The notes below the pieces were generated by a model that ran no database searches, was not told where the DNA came from, and saw only the letters and a list, made by a program, of their open reading frames with translations. From the NCBI RefSeq assembly GCF_029392095.1, contig NZ_CP113930.1:434001-498000 (forward strand): a DNA stretch of 64,000 nucleotides, in the 5' to 3' direction. How positions within the stretch are numbered: position 1 is the first letter of the stretch; every line of letters begins with the position of its first letter. A program made the position numbers and the translations under genes. The stretch is from Lactobacillus sp. ESL0700. Its GTDB lineage: Bacteria; Bacillota; Bacilli; Lactobacillales; Lactobacillaceae. Below, in pieces: positions 43,131-56,297 of the stretch.

Positions 43131-44285
43131 ATGAAAAGTTTTTTGTTTCGGCTTTACTTGCAGGTAATGAGGTTCTTGGCGCATTTTACCAAAATAAATA
43201 ACAAAAAAATTGTTATCCTGAATGGAGCTGGGCGCTCAGGTTCTAACGGTTATTTGTTTGCCAAATATGTGCGGGCACATCATCCCGATTACACGGTCAC
43301 GTTGGTCGAACCGTGGCCAACGTCGCATTTATCCTTTAAAACTTGGCGGGAAATTGGTGCAGCCAAGTTCATTTTGACGACGCACCAACCCTTTAAAATT
43401 CGCAAGAGTCAGGTTAATATTCAATTTTGGCATGGTATTCCCTTGAAGCGAATGGGGATCATGGCTAATAATACTAAGGCTAAGGATAATCGGCGTAATT
43501 CTAAATTATGGCGTAAAACGGCGGACGTCGTTTGTTCAAGCTCGGATTTATATGAAACCTTGATGAGTGCCTGTGTTGGCATTAATGCCGCGCAATACCG
43601 TAAGCTTGGTTTTCCGCGACTTGATGCCTTGAGTCATCCGGCAATTAGTAAGCAGCAGTTAGTGCATGACTTGTTTAATGTTACTGATGAGCAAGTACAA
43701 GTTGGGATTTACATGCCAACGTTTCGTTATGAGCTAGATGATCAAAATGTCCTTGACCAAATCAAGGCGGGGAATTTTTTAGCGTTAGCTGACTTTGATG
43801 GGGCAACGTTAAATGAAACACTCAAAAAGCAGCACCAGTATTTAATTGTGAAACTACATCCCTATGAAATGCGGCTCTTTGACCAGTTAAGCAGCCAATT
43901 TTCTAATATTGCCTTTTTAAATAATGATTATTTAGTTGAAAATGATTATGATTTGTACGAATTACTTGGCGCGACTGACTTTTTGTTAACGGATTTTTCG
44001 TCGATTTATTTTGATTATCTGACTTTGGACAAGCCCGAGATTTTTATTACTAACTATCTTGAGCAATACGAACAAAAGCGAGGCTTGCTCATGGGGCCGT
44101 ATGAAGAAGTCGTGCCAGGGCAATGCGTTAAGCGTCAAGATGAGCTGATTAAGGAGCTCAGGCAGGTAGCGCAGGGCGAGGATGATTACAAGAGTAAGCG
44201 GCAGTATTGGCGCTTGTTAACTAATCAAGCACCTACGCAATCATCTTGCGAGCAAATTTTTGACTTTATGACGCAAAATTATTAG
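43131..44285 (+). CDS. CDP-glycerol:glycerophosphotransferase family protein (TagB/TagF-like)
   Basis: A 384-residue, membrane-associated transferase. Family blocks: NIQFWHGIPLKRMG (basic catalytic His region), KLGFPRLDAL, IYMPTFRYE, LIVKLHPYE, and DFLLTDFSSIYFDYLTLDKP near the C-terminus. Such enzymes move glycerol-phosphate or ribitol-phosphate units from CDP onto a lipid-linked acceptor or polysaccharide. It heads a four-gene run with a flippase, a glycosyltransferase and a SprT-like gene. It could add glycerol phosphate to a surface polysaccharide; no CDP-glycerol synthase (TagD) is present here. Confidence 0.9.
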   Translation: MKSFLFRLYLQVMRFLAHFTKINNKKIVILNGAGRSGSNGYLFAKYVRAHHPDYTVTLVEPWPTSHLSFKTWREIGAAKFILTTHQPFKIRKSQVNIQFWHGIPLKRMGIMANNTKAKDNRRNSKLWRKTADVVCSSSDLYETLMSACVGINAAQYRKLGFPRLDALSHPAISKQQLVHDLFNVTDEQVQVGIYMPTFRYELDDQNVLDQIKAGNFLALADFDGATLNETLKKQHQYLIVKLHPYEMRLFDQLSSQFSNIAFLNNDYLVENDYDLYELLGATDFLLTDFSSIYFDYLTLDKPEIFITNYLEQYEQKRGLLMGPYEEVVPGQCVKRQDELIKELRQVAQGEDDYKSKRQYWRLLTNQAPTQSSCEQIFDFMTQNY

Positions 44286-44295
44286 AGGAAAAATT

Positions 44296-45726
44296 GTGAA
44301 AAAAACATTTTTAAATATTTTATATAATGCGGTTTACCAAATTTTCCTTGTGTTAGTACCGCTAATTACGGTGCCGTATTTATCGCGAATTTTAGGGCCC
44401 AAAACTTATGGCATCTATAGCAATGTGAACAATATCATGCAGTTTCTGATGATTTTTTGTACATTGTCAATTTCGTATATCGGAATGCGGACAATTGCGC
44501 AAACACGCGCATTTGGTACCAAAGAGGAGCTGACCGATGCCTTTTGGGGACTATGGTACTTTCAGGCATTAGCTGGCGTTGTGACCATTGTTCTGGTAGT
44601 TGCGGTTGCCAGTTTATTTCATATTAAATATTGGAATTATCTACTATTAATGGTGCCGTATTTAATTTCGGCCCAAGTGGATATTTCATGGTTCTTTCAA
44701 GGGCTGGCCGCATTTGGGCGTGTTGTTTTAAAAAACACGGCTGTCAAGTTGGTGTCAGTCATTTTAATTTTGCTTTGGGTTAAGACTCCGGGCGACTTGT
44801 GGAAGTACATGCTGATTATGTCAGTGTCGACAATGTTAGGCTCGTTTGTTTTCTGGTTTGATATTCACCGCTTTGTTGGTGGGCCAGTCAAGCATTTTTA
44901 TAAGTACCAAACAACAATTAAGGCTATTATTACGTTGTTAATCCCGCAGATTGCCACCCAAATTTATACTTCATTGGATAAACCAATTTTGGGTATCTTT
45001 CAAAATTCAACCCAGGTGGCGTTTTATGATAACTCGCAGCGAATTTCCAATATGGTTCTAGGTGTTATTACCAGTATTTCGCTGGTAATTATGCCGAAGA
45101 TGGCGAGTGAAGGTAAGGCAGAACAGCGGATTGTGTTGAAAAAATCGCTTGAGGCCACTGTTTGGCTGGGCACAATGTTTGCGGTGATTATCATGGCCAA
45201 TACACGGGAATTTGTGCCGTTCTTTTTTGGCGCTAAGTTTACGCCGATGGCTCCGTTGATGTTCTTCTTTACGTTAACAATTGTGATGATTCCGACAGGT
45301 GGGGTCTTTGCCAACCAGTTTGCTTTGGCCAACCACCGCGATCGTGACTACGCACTGCCGGTAATTGTTGGTGCGGTTTTGGAAGTTGTATTAAGCTTCT
45401 TTTTAGACCAATTTTATGGTGCTACCGGGGCAATGGTCGCAATTTTAATTACCGAATTTGTTGTGTTAATTTTACGGTTGTGGATTGTGCGTGACGGCTA
45501 TGACTTTAGATATTCTTTTAAAGAAGTACCAAAATATTTTGTCATTGCGGCTATCGTCTTAGTGGCAGGGATGTTATTGCCACAGCTGGTTTCATCAGCG
45601 TTTTTAGATATGGCAATTAAGTCAATCATCATGTTTGTGCTCTACATTGCTTTAATGTTTATGATGCGGCTTGACTTTAATCAAGATATTGTGCAATTAA
45701 TTAGAAAGTTTCTTAAACGAGGTTAA
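44296..45726 (+). CDS. Polysaccharide flippase (Wzx/MOP superfamily)
   Basis: A 476-residue membrane protein with about twelve to fourteen helices. The N-terminal LVPLITVPYLSRILGPKTYG is the hallmark of Wzx-type lipid-linked oligosaccharide flippases, and STSLDKPILGIF-like and FFFGAKFTPMAPLM segments fit. It starts at GTG 44296 behind AGAGGAAA, ten bases after the transferase gene. It should carry the undecaprenyl-linked unit built by its neighbours across the membrane. Confidence 0.92.
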   Translation: MKKTFLNILYNAVYQIFLVLVPLITVPYLSRILGPKTYGIYSNVNNIMQFLMIFCTLSISYIGMRTIAQTRAFGTKEELTDAFWGLWYFQALAGVVTIVLVVAVASLFHIKYWNYLLLMVPYLISAQVDISWFFQGLAAFGRVVLKNTAVKLVSVILILLWVKTPGDLWKYMLIMSVSTMLGSFVFWFDIHRFVGGPVKHFYKYQTTIKAIITLLIPQIATQIYTSLDKPILGIFQNSTQVAFYDNSQRISNMVLGVITSISLVIMPKMASEGKAEQRIVLKKSLEATVWLGTMFAVIIMANTREFVPFFFGAKFTPMAPLMFFFTLTIVMIPTGGVFANQFALANHRDRDYALPVIVGAVLEVVLSFFLDQFYGATGAMVAILITEFVVLILRLWIVRDGYDFRYSFKEVPKYFVIAAIVLVAGMLLPQLVSSAFLDMAIKSIIMFVLYIALMFMMRLDFNQDIVQLIRKFLKRG

Positions 45727-45728
45727 AG

Positions 45729-46427
45729 ATGATTCCTAAAATTATTCATTATGTGTGGGTTGGCGGCAATCCTAAGCCCAAGAATATTCAGCGGTGCATG
45801 CGAACATGGCAAAAGCACCTGCAAGACTATCAGATTATTGAATGGAACGAGCAGAATTTTGACATCCATGAAAACAAGTACGTTGAGCAGGCTTACAAGG
45901 CTAAAAAATGGGCCTTTGTGTCCGATTATATTCGTGCCAAGGCTGTTTATGAAATGGGCGGCATTTATTTAGATACCGATGTTTTAGTGTTGGATGATTT
46001 AACTTCTTTACTGAATAATCAAGCCTTTGTCGGCTTTGAAAATCGGGCTAATCCGTTTACTGCCGTGTTTGGTGCTGAGACTAAGCACCCGCTGTTAAAG
46101 GATATGCTGGCATATTATGACGACCGTGATTTCACTTTCAATAGTCAAGATCAATTAGCAGGTGTTAACACTGTGTCGGTTGCGGATATTCTAAAAGAAA
46201 AGTATGGTGCTGTTGCCAACAATCAGGAACAAGTCTTAAAGACTGGAATTCATGTTTATCCTGATGGCATTTTGTGCAATCCTTCAGCTAAGAGCAAGAC
46301 CATTCATGTCTTTACGGGAACGTGGATGGAAGGGGCTAAACCGCTCAAGCGCAAACTGGTAACGGCACTAAAAGTCCGGATTAAAACTAAGCACCAAGCA
46401 GCTATGTATGCACGCTTTTTCAGGTAA
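45729..46427 (+). CDS. Capsular/exopolysaccharide glycosyltransferase (Och1/DXD type)
   Basis: A 232-residue glycosyltransferase. It begins IPKIIHYVWVGG, the start of the DXD sugar-transferase family; the metal-binding motif is DTDV in GGIYLDTDVLVLDDL, at about residue 80; KWAFVSDYIRAKAVYEMGG precedes it. It probably adds a hexose, from a nucleotide sugar, in the cytoplasm. It starts two bases after the flippase gene and is part of the same operon. Confidence 0.9.
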   Translation: MIPKIIHYVWVGGNPKPKNIQRCMRTWQKHLQDYQIIEWNEQNFDIHENKYVEQAYKAKKWAFVSDYIRAKAVYEMGGIYLDTDVLVLDDLTSLLNNQAFVGFENRANPFTAVFGAETKHPLLKDMLAYYDDRDFTFNSQDQLAGVNTVSVADILKEKYGAVANNQEQVLKTGIHVYPDGILCNPSAKSKTIHVFTGTWMEGAKPLKRKLVTALKVRIKTKHQAAMYARFFR

Positions 46428-46429
46428 TA

Positions 46430-46882
46430 ATGACTGAAGAAGAATTGCAAAGACTGGTCGAAAAAATTGCCCTAGAAGATTTTGGCTGCCCCTTTATGCA
46501 TCAAGTGAAAATTAATTACCGCATGACCACTACTGGTGGGCGCTACCATTTAACAGACCACCGAATTGAAATCAACGCGCACTTTTTAGTTCCAAAATAT
46601 CGCCAAGAGTTAATCGGCATTATTAAGCATGAGTTGACGCATTATTTTTTGCACTTGAGCAGGCGAGGTTATCATCACCGCGACAGCGACTTTAAATACT
46701 TGTTAAATAAGGTTGGTGGGTCGCATTTTGCCCCAGATATTGGTCTAGCTAAAAGGCAAAAGCGTAAGTATCTTTATGCTTGCCAAAAGTGCGGCCAAGA
46801 ATATGCCCGAGTTCGCCAAATTAATATTCGCCGTTATCGCTGCGGCAAGTGTGGCGGCAACTTAAAATTAGTTAATAAATAA
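46430..46882 (+). CDS. SprT-like zinc metallopeptidase-like protein
   Basis: A 150-residue cytoplasmic protein. The zinc site is IIKHELTHYFLH (HExxH) near residue 68, followed by a C-terminal zinc ribbon, YACQKCGQEY...YRCGKCGGNL. It matches the SprT family, including B. subtilis YdcK-type proteins. Function in bacteria is not settled; the eukaryotic relative Spartan cleaves DNA-protein crosslinks. It starts two bases after the glycosyltransferase gene, an unusual partner, so operon membership may be only transcriptional. Confidence 0.9.
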   Translation: MTEEELQRLVEKIALEDFGCPFMHQVKINYRMTTTGGRYHLTDHRIEINAHFLVPKYRQELIGIIKHELTHYFLHLSRRGYHHRDSDFKYLLNKVGGSHFAPDIGLAKRQKRKYLYACQKCGQEYARVRQINIRRYRCGKCGGNLKLVNK

Positions 46883-46921
46883 GTCATTGAATAGCAGTTT
46901 TAGCTGAGCAATGACTTTTTT
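46881..46921 (+). terminator. Terminator of the surface-polymer operon
   Basis: AAGTCATTG/CAATGACTT with a small AGC/GCT inner stem, followed by T run that merges with the -35 of marR. Confidence 0.8.
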
Positions 46922-46923
46922 AT

Positions 46924-46980
46924 TTGACAGACTGTTAGGCACCAAACTATAATTCAAGGTATAAAGATTAGGTACCTAAT
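46924..46980 (+). promoter_or_regulatory. marR promoter with two MarR-type operator half-sets
   Basis: TTGACA (46924-46929), 18-base spacer, TATAAT (46948-46953). A perfect 14-base palindrome ATTAGGTACCTAAT lies at 46967-46980. A second copy, TTAGGCACCAAA (46935-46946), sits in the spacer with 10 of 12 matches. Both fit autorepression by the MarR protein. Confidence 0.75.
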
Positions 46981-47003
46981 AAAATTTTTAAAGGAGAGTT
47001 AAA

Positions 47004-47675
47004 ATGAGTGCAACAAATCGAAACTTAATGAAACAATTAACTTTTATTATGCGCGCCAGCCGCTATTTTATGTACCAAAATAAACAGCCATTTTCTGGAC
47101 AAAGACGAGTCTTGGCTGTTTTAAATCTGGAAGATGGTTTGACGCAAAATTATTTGGCCGAGGTCTTGGCACTTAAGCCGGGGTCATTAGCAGAATTATT
47201 AAAAAAGCTGGAACTTAAGGGTGAGATTAAGCGAGAAACTGACCCTGATGATAGACGGGTTAAGCGGGTATATTTGACCGCTGCCGGTAAAGAGCGAGTT
47301 GCTGATTTAGATGATGAGCATCAAGCAAATTCCGATGCTGACTTTTTTGCCGGCTTAACAGCTGAGGAGCAGACCAAGTTCAGCCAATATTTAGAAAAAA
47401 TTGCGTCTGGTTGGGATGCCGATTTCAAGGAACAAGCAGAAAAGTTTGTTGACCCAACAACGCGGATTGCGGCAATGGCTAAGTGGCGCACGCAGATGCG
47501 CGAACGCAATTGTTCGCCAGAGGAGCGAGAACAATTTTGTCACGGAATGCGCCACTGGCGTCATCATTGCCGTGATTGGGAGCAAACAGACCGCTCGTGT
47601 GCCAATCATTATGGCCATGAATGCAACCGCGACTTTTGGCGTGATTTTTGGCATAATGAAGATGATGAAAGATAA
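47004..47675 (+). CDS. MarR-family regulator with Cys/His-rich C-terminal tail
   Basis: A 223-residue regulator. The winged helix domain is at residues about 25-105 (SGQRRVLAVL, TQNYLAEVLALKPGSLAELLKKL, REtDPDDRRVKRVYLT). Ordinary MarR proteins end near residue 145; this one adds about 55 residues with four Cys and several His (C...C-H-G-M-R-H-W-R-H-H-C, then SCANHYGHEC), which look able to bind a metal or haem or act as a redox switch. It precedes an ABC exporter and probably controls it. ATG 47004 follows AAAGGAGAG. Confidence 0.9.
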   Translation: MSATNRNLMKQLTFIMRASRYFMYQNKQPFSGQRRVLAVLNLEDGLTQNYLAEVLALKPGSLAELLKKLELKGEIKRETDPDDRRVKRVYLTAAGKERVADLDDEHQANSDADFFAGLTAEEQTKFSQYLEKIASGWDADFKEQAEKFVDPTTRIAAMAKWRTQMRERNCSPEEREQFCHGMRHWRHHCRDWEQTDRSCANHYGHECNRDFWRDFWHNEDDER

Positions 47676-47690
47676 TTAAAAATAACAATT

Positions 47691-47721
47691 AAGAGTTTTT
47701 CCGTCAGTGAAAAACTCTTTG
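47691..47721 (+). terminator. Weak terminator between marR and the ABC exporter
   Basis: 10-bp stem AAGAGTTTTT/AAAAACTCTT with a 9-base loop but only three T after it; likely partial read-through into the exporter gene. Confidence 0.6.
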
Positions 47722-47748
47722 TTTATTTAAACGAAAGTCGGTAATTAA

Positions 47749-49500
47749 ATGGCATTGTCATCACGCAAAAATAAAGCAGAGCAAGTTAAATTGCGGGACT
47801 TTTTCCAACTATTAAAGGGTCTTAATCTGAAGAAAACACTGTTTATACTAGGCCTTGTTTTCAGTTTGATTACCAGTGGTGCTAATCTTCTGCTGCCGCT
47901 GTTAACCAAGCAATTAGTGGATACGAGCAGTCTGGCCAAGTTTAACGTGCAGATGCTGCTAATTTTAGTAGCGATTTTTGTCGTGCAATTAATTTTGGGC
48001 ACCATCGGCAGCTATATTCTGCGTTATTTTGGCGAAAGTGCCGTGAAAAATTTACGTGAGAAGTTATGGACGCACTTGCTCCAGCTGCCAGTTTCTTATT
48101 TTGATATGAATAAAGCCGGTGAAAGCAGCTCGCGGCTAGTTAATGACACGGGAATTATTAAGGATTTGATTGCTTCGCAGTTTCCTAATTTTATTACTGG
48201 TGCCATTCAGCTGCTATTTTCCATCATTATCTTGTTTGTGATGGATTGGCGCATGGCAGCATTAATGTTTATCAGTGTGCCGGTGGTGGTTGCCATTTTG
48301 ATTCCGATTGGCCGCGTGATGGCGCGTCTTGGGCGGAAATTGCAGACAGCGACGGCTGAATTTAATGGCGATGTCAGTGAAAAGCTGTCCGAGGTGCGGC
48401 TGATTAAGGCCAGCAACGGGGAGAACTTTGAAGAACAACGCGGGAAAAATTTTATTGCCCGTATTTTTGCCATCGGGATTAAAGATGCCCGCGTTGAAGC
48501 CATTTTGCAGCCCATTATGACTACTGTCATGATGGCGGTGTTTGCGGGGATTTTGGCATACGGAATTGTGCGCCTGAGTCAGGGAACACTGACTTCGGGG
48601 ACTTTAGTAGCCTTTATTCTTTACTTATTTAATGTAATTGCACCAGTTGCGAACTTTGCGACCTTCTTTTCACAAGTGCAAAAGGCGATGGGGTCAACGG
48701 AACGGATTCAGGAAATTTTAAAATTGCAGCCGGAAAAGGGCCAGACTGACCAGCAAGTTGATGTCGAGGGCAAGGCTTTAATCGCCAGTAATCTGCAGTT
48801 TAGTTATGATCCTGAAGAACCAGTTTTGCGATCAATTTCTTTTAGTGCTCAGCCGAACACCGTTGTTGCCTTTGCCGGTCCCAGCGGTGGTGGTAAATCA
48901 ACGATTTTTGCTCTTCTTGAACGTTTCTACCAACCTGATAGTGGGCAGATTACGATTGGCGGGCAAGACATTGGGGTAATTGACTTGCACAATTGGCGGT
49001 CGCAGATTGGGTATGTTTCCCAGAACAGCGCCATCTTTTCGGGGACAATTCGCGATAATTTGCAGTATGGTTTAGAACAAAAATCAAGTGATGACGATTT
49101 ATGGCGCGGGCTGTCCTTGGCATATGCCGACCAATTTGTTCGCGAGTTTCCGCATCAGCTGGAAACCGAAATTGGCGAACGGGGGATTAAATTGTCCGGT
49201 GGACAAAAGCAGCGCCTAGCAATTGCTCGTGCCTTTTTACGGGATCCGAAGATTTTGATGCTTGATGAAGCCACTGCCAGTCTTGATTCGGAATCTGAGG
49301 GCAAAGTTCAGCAGGCGCTTGATCAGCTAATGGTTGGCAGAACCACGCTGGTGATTGCCCACAGATTAGCGACAATCGTCCATGCCGACCAAATTTACTT
49401 TATCGAGCATGGTCAAGTCACGGGTCACGGCACTCATCGGGAACTTTTGGCAACGCACAAATTATATGCGCGCTATGTTCAGGAACAAATGGTTGATTAG
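47749..49500 (+). CDS. ABC half-transporter exporter (multidrug type)
   Basis: A 583-residue fused permease-ATPase that works as a dimer exporting drugs or lipids. Residues about 20-320 hold six helices (FILGLVFSLITSGANLLLPLL at the start). The ATPase domain follows: Walker A GPSGGGKST, signature LSGGQKQR, Walker B ILMLDEATASLDSE, switch His in VIAHRLATI. It is close in style to BmrA/LmrA. The MarR gene directly upstream suggests induction by a toxic compound. Confidence 0.92.
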   Translation: MALSSRKNKAEQVKLRDFFQLLKGLNLKKTLFILGLVFSLITSGANLLLPLLTKQLVDTSSLAKFNVQMLLILVAIFVVQLILGTIGSYILRYFGESAVKNLREKLWTHLLQLPVSYFDMNKAGESSSRLVNDTGIIKDLIASQFPNFITGAIQLLFSIIILFVMDWRMAALMFISVPVVVAILIPIGRVMARLGRKLQTATAEFNGDVSEKLSEVRLIKASNGENFEEQRGKNFIARIFAIGIKDARVEAILQPIMTTVMMAVFAGILAYGIVRLSQGTLTSGTLVAFILYLFNVIAPVANFATFFSQVQKAMGSTERIQEILKLQPEKGQTDQQVDVEGKALIASNLQFSYDPEEPVLRSISFSAQPNTVVAFAGPSGGGKSTIFALLERFYQPDSGQITIGGQDIGVIDLHNWRSQIGYVSQNSAIFSGTIRDNLQYGLEQKSSDDDLWRGLSLAYADQFVREFPHQLETEIGERGIKLSGGQKQRLAIARAFLRDPKILMLDEATASLDSESEGKVQQALDQLMVGRTTLVIAHRLATIVHADQIYFIEHGQVTGHGTHRELLATHKLYARYVQEQMVD

Positions 49501-49527
49501 TTTTTTCAAAAAAGGCACAAAAAACTC

Positions 49528-49556
49528 TTGTGCAAAAGTCGATTTTGCGTTATAGT
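49528..49556 (+). promoter_or_regulatory. Promoter of tRNA-Leu
   Basis: TTGTGC (49528-49533), 17-base spacer containing GCAAAA/TTTTGC, then TATAGT (49551-49556), 12 bases before the tRNA. Confidence 0.65.
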
Positions 49557-49568
49557 ATTGTTTGTGTC

Positions 49569-49654
49569 GCGGGCATGGCGGAATGGCAGACGCGCAAGAC
49601 TAAGGATCTTGTGATCGTTTTTAGATCGTGGAAGTTCGAGTCTTCTTGCCCGCA
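49569..49654 (+). tRNA. tRNA-Leu (anticodon AAG)
   Basis: An 86-base class II tRNA. Acceptor stem GCGGGCA/TGCCCGC with discriminator A, anticodon stem CAAGA/TCTTG enclosing CTAAGGA (anticodon AAG, reading CUU and, if A34 is deaminated, CUC), a long variable arm GATCGTTTTTAGATC, and TTCGAGT in the T-loop. The 3' CCA is not encoded. It has its own promoter and two terminators. Confidence 0.95.
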
Positions 49655-49661
49655 CTAAGTA

Positions 49662-49684
49662 ATGGAGCTATGGCTCCATTTTTT
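49662..49684 (+). terminator. Terminator of tRNA-Leu
   Basis: ATGGAGC/GCTCCAT stem with TATG loop and T run. Confidence 0.88.
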
Positions 49685-49691
49685 GTTTAAG

Positions 49692-49722
49692 AGAGTTATT
49701 CTATAAGGAATAGCTCTTTTTA
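49692..49722 (+). terminator. Second hairpin after tRNA-Leu
   Basis: AGAGTTATTC/GAATAGCTCT stem with one G-U pair, then T run; back-up terminator. Confidence 0.7.
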
Positions 49723-49805
49723 TTTTAAAAATTAATTACATTACAAAATTTACGACCAAGACAGGTTATACTTAAAGTAATCATGTTTTAAGTAAGGAAA
49801 ATTTT

Positions 49806-50453
49806 ATGGCGAAACGACGTAAACACAAGGCACAATCTAGTTGGCAAATCATCTTGCGAGCATTTATCATTTTATTTTTATTAATTATTGCCTTTGTGGC
49901 CTTTCGGTATTACCGCAGACAGGCGATTCAATCTGAACAGATTAGGCAGGAGCAGCTTGCCCGCGAAGAAGCCCGCGAAAAAATCATCAGACAGCACAAG
50001 GCTTTTATTAAGCAAATTGGGCCAATTGCCAAGGAAGTTGACAAGTCTTACGACCTCTTGCCGAGCATCACGATTGCTCAGGCTTGCCTTGAAAGTGACT
50101 ATGGCCAAAGCAGTTTATCGCAAAAATATAATAATCTGTTTGGTGTTAAGGGGACCAATCCCAATACGTCGGCGATTTTAACCACTAAAGAGTATGTTAA
50201 GGGCAAATGGATTGTAGTTAAGGCACGCTTTCAAATATATGATTCCTATGAGGCATCAATTCGGGCCCATGCCGAACTTTTCCAAAAGGGTACCAGCTGG
50301 AATAATAAGCAGTACCGGCACGTGCTGGCTGCCAAAGACTACCGTAAGCAGGCCCAGGCACTAGTCGAAGATGGTTATGCCACCGACCCTAATTATGCGG
50401 ATAAGTTAATCAACTTAATTAAGCAGTACAATCTTGACCAATATGATAATTAA
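49806..50453 (+). CDS. Membrane-anchored GH73 beta-N-acetylglucosaminidase
   Basis: A 215-residue peptidoglycan hydrolase. A basic N-terminus and one helix (IILRAFIILFLLIIAFVAF) anchor it, then a charged linker, then the glucosaminidase domain: LPSITIAQACLESDYGQSSLSQKYNNLFGVKG holds the likely catalytic Glu, followed by ATDPNYADKLINLI at the end. It cuts the glycan chain in the wall. No cell-wall binding repeats are present. Monocistronic between the tRNA and pcrA. Confidence 0.9.
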   Translation: MAKRRKHKAQSSWQIILRAFIILFLLIIAFVAFRYYRRQAIQSEQIRQEQLAREEAREKIIRQHKAFIKQIGPIAKEVDKSYDLLPSITIAQACLESDYGQSSLSQKYNNLFGVKGTNPNTSAILTTKEYVKGKWIVVKARFQIYDSYEASIRAHAELFQKGTSWNNKQYRHVLAAKDYRKQAQALVEDGYATDPNYADKLINLIKQYNLDQYDN

Positions 50454-50533
50454 AAGGCGGGGACTTCCAGTTAGCGCCCTTATTTTTGGTACAATAAACT
50501 AGTTATGAAAAAATTTTTGTGAAGGGAATTAGA

Positions 50534-54828
<4,295 letters not shown>

Positions 54829-54841
54829 AGGAATAACTAAA

Positions 54842-55981
54842 TTGAAAAAATATGTGCACGTTTTAGCGCTTCTGGGAGCAGCATTAACTTTAACTGCCTG
54901 CGGTAATTTGAAAAACTCGGATTTGGCCAATAATGCGAAGACTTCGTCTACCTCAAAGGCTAAAACGTATCAAACAACTGACACGGGAAGTAATGGTTAT
55001 ACAGTTTTATTGAAGAACGGTCATTATCTTACCAGCCCGATTTCTGGATTAACTGCAACCGCTAATGATAATTCGGTTGATACGCGTGAACTTGAGCGCG
55101 GATTAGTCCAAATTTCTAAAGGTGTGTATTCTACTAATTCCAATGTCTTTCAGGAAGGTCAATATATTAGTGCGACAACGGCTAATGAGTGGTTGGGACG
55201 CAAGTCCAAGTCTAATCCGCAGGGGCTTAACCCAGCAGAAGGCACTAAGAAAAATTACAATCCGTACTATTTGGAAGAAATTTTAGAGCAGGATTATTTA
55301 ACGGGGTCTGGTTCTAACTACCACATTAATGGGATCAGCATTGGTCTGGCGATGAACTCGGTTGATTATTACCAAAAGACTAAAGATGGTGCTGAATATC
55401 AGGCAGCGATTTCGCGTTCTGCGCAAAAATCAGCTGGTCAACAAGCAGCAGCGCAAATTATTGCTCGCTTGCGGCAGCGCAAGGCACTCAAGAATGTGCC
55501 AATTACCATCGGCCTCTTTTCGAAGTCAGCTAAAGACTCATTAGTTGGTGGAAGTTACTTTTTGAGCGGGACAGCGGCTGCTAATAGTAGTAAAATAACT
55601 AAATGGAAATCTATTTCCGTACAAACGGAAGTGCTGCCGACTGTTGGCAATAAGAAAGCAATTAATAGTAGTGATGCCTCGAGTTTCAATAGTTTTAAGG
55701 TATCAATTCAAGATTATTTCCCGAATATCAGTGGTGTAACAGCAACCTTACGCTATGAAAATGGCAAGTTAAACCAAGAAAATATTTCAATTACCACCCA
55801 GTTTTATGGCTACGAGCAGGTGCAGAGTTTTACGCGGCTAGTTTTATCAACAGCGAAGAAATACTTGGCAAATGACGTGCCGATTGAAATTAAAATTGGT
55901 TCTGTTAATGATATTCAGGCATTGGTTGCTAAAGAAACAGCAGATAGTAGTTATCAAGTCCATATTTATGGCGGTGAATAA
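54842..55981 (+). CDS. camS: CamS-family sex pheromone lipoprotein
   Basis: A 379-residue lipoprotein (lipobox LTAC, Cys20) starting at TTG 54842, 13 bases after the ligA stop and behind AAAGGAA; no ATG is available. The mature protein matches the CamS family, best known because its signal peptide can be processed into a pheromone in staphylococci and enterococci. The function of the mature part is not known. The order pcrA-ligA-camS-gatCAB is a widely conserved Bacilli arrangement and supports the call. Confidence 0.9.
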   Translation: MKKYVHVLALLGAALTLTACGNLKNSDLANNAKTSSTSKAKTYQTTDTGSNGYTVLLKNGHYLTSPISGLTATANDNSVDTRELERGLVQISKGVYSTNSNVFQEGQYISATTANEWLGRKSKSNPQGLNPAEGTKKNYNPYYLEEILEQDYLTGSGSNYHINGISIGLAMNSVDYYQKTKDGAEYQAAISRSAQKSAGQQAAAQIIARLRQRKALKNVPITIGLFSKSAKDSLVGGSYFLSGTAAANSSKITKWKSISVQTEVLPTVGNKKAINSSDASSFNSFKVSIQDYFPNISGVTATLRYENGKLNQENISITTQFYGYEQVQSFTRLVLSTAKKYLANDVPIEIKIGSVNDIQALVAKETADSSYQVHIYGGE

Positions 55982-55994
55982 GGAGGGTCTAATA

Positions 55995-56297
55995 GTGGAA
56001 ATCACAGAAGACACAATTAAGCACGTGGCGGTATTGTCACGACTTGAGTTTAATGAAGACGAAATCGGTACAGTTACCGAACAAATGAGTTCAATTATCA
56101 ACATGGCCGACCAATTATCAGAAGTTGATACTGATGGTGTTGCCGAAACAGTGCAAGTGGTTGATCGCGACACTGTTTTCAGAGAAGATAAGCCAGAACA
56201 TTGGCAAAATCGTACAGAATTAATGAAGAATGTTCCTGAACAAGCCAACGGCTTCATCAAGGTTCCTGTAATTATTAATAAGGATGAGGACGAGTAA
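55995..56297 (+). CDS. gatC: Aspartyl/glutamyl-tRNA amidotransferase subunit C
   Basis: A 100-residue clamp subunit of the GatCAB enzyme, which converts Glu-tRNA(Gln) (and Asp-tRNA(Asn)) to the amide form. It starts at GTG 55995 behind [25 protein letters not shown] and the acidic FREDKPEH segment are family marks. Its stop overlaps the gatA start (TAATG). Confidence 0.95.
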   Translation: MEITEDTIKHVAVLSRLEFNEDEIGTVTEQMSSIINMADQLSEVDTDGVAETVQVVDRDTVFREDKPEHWQNRTELMKNVPEQANGFIKVPVIINKDEDE

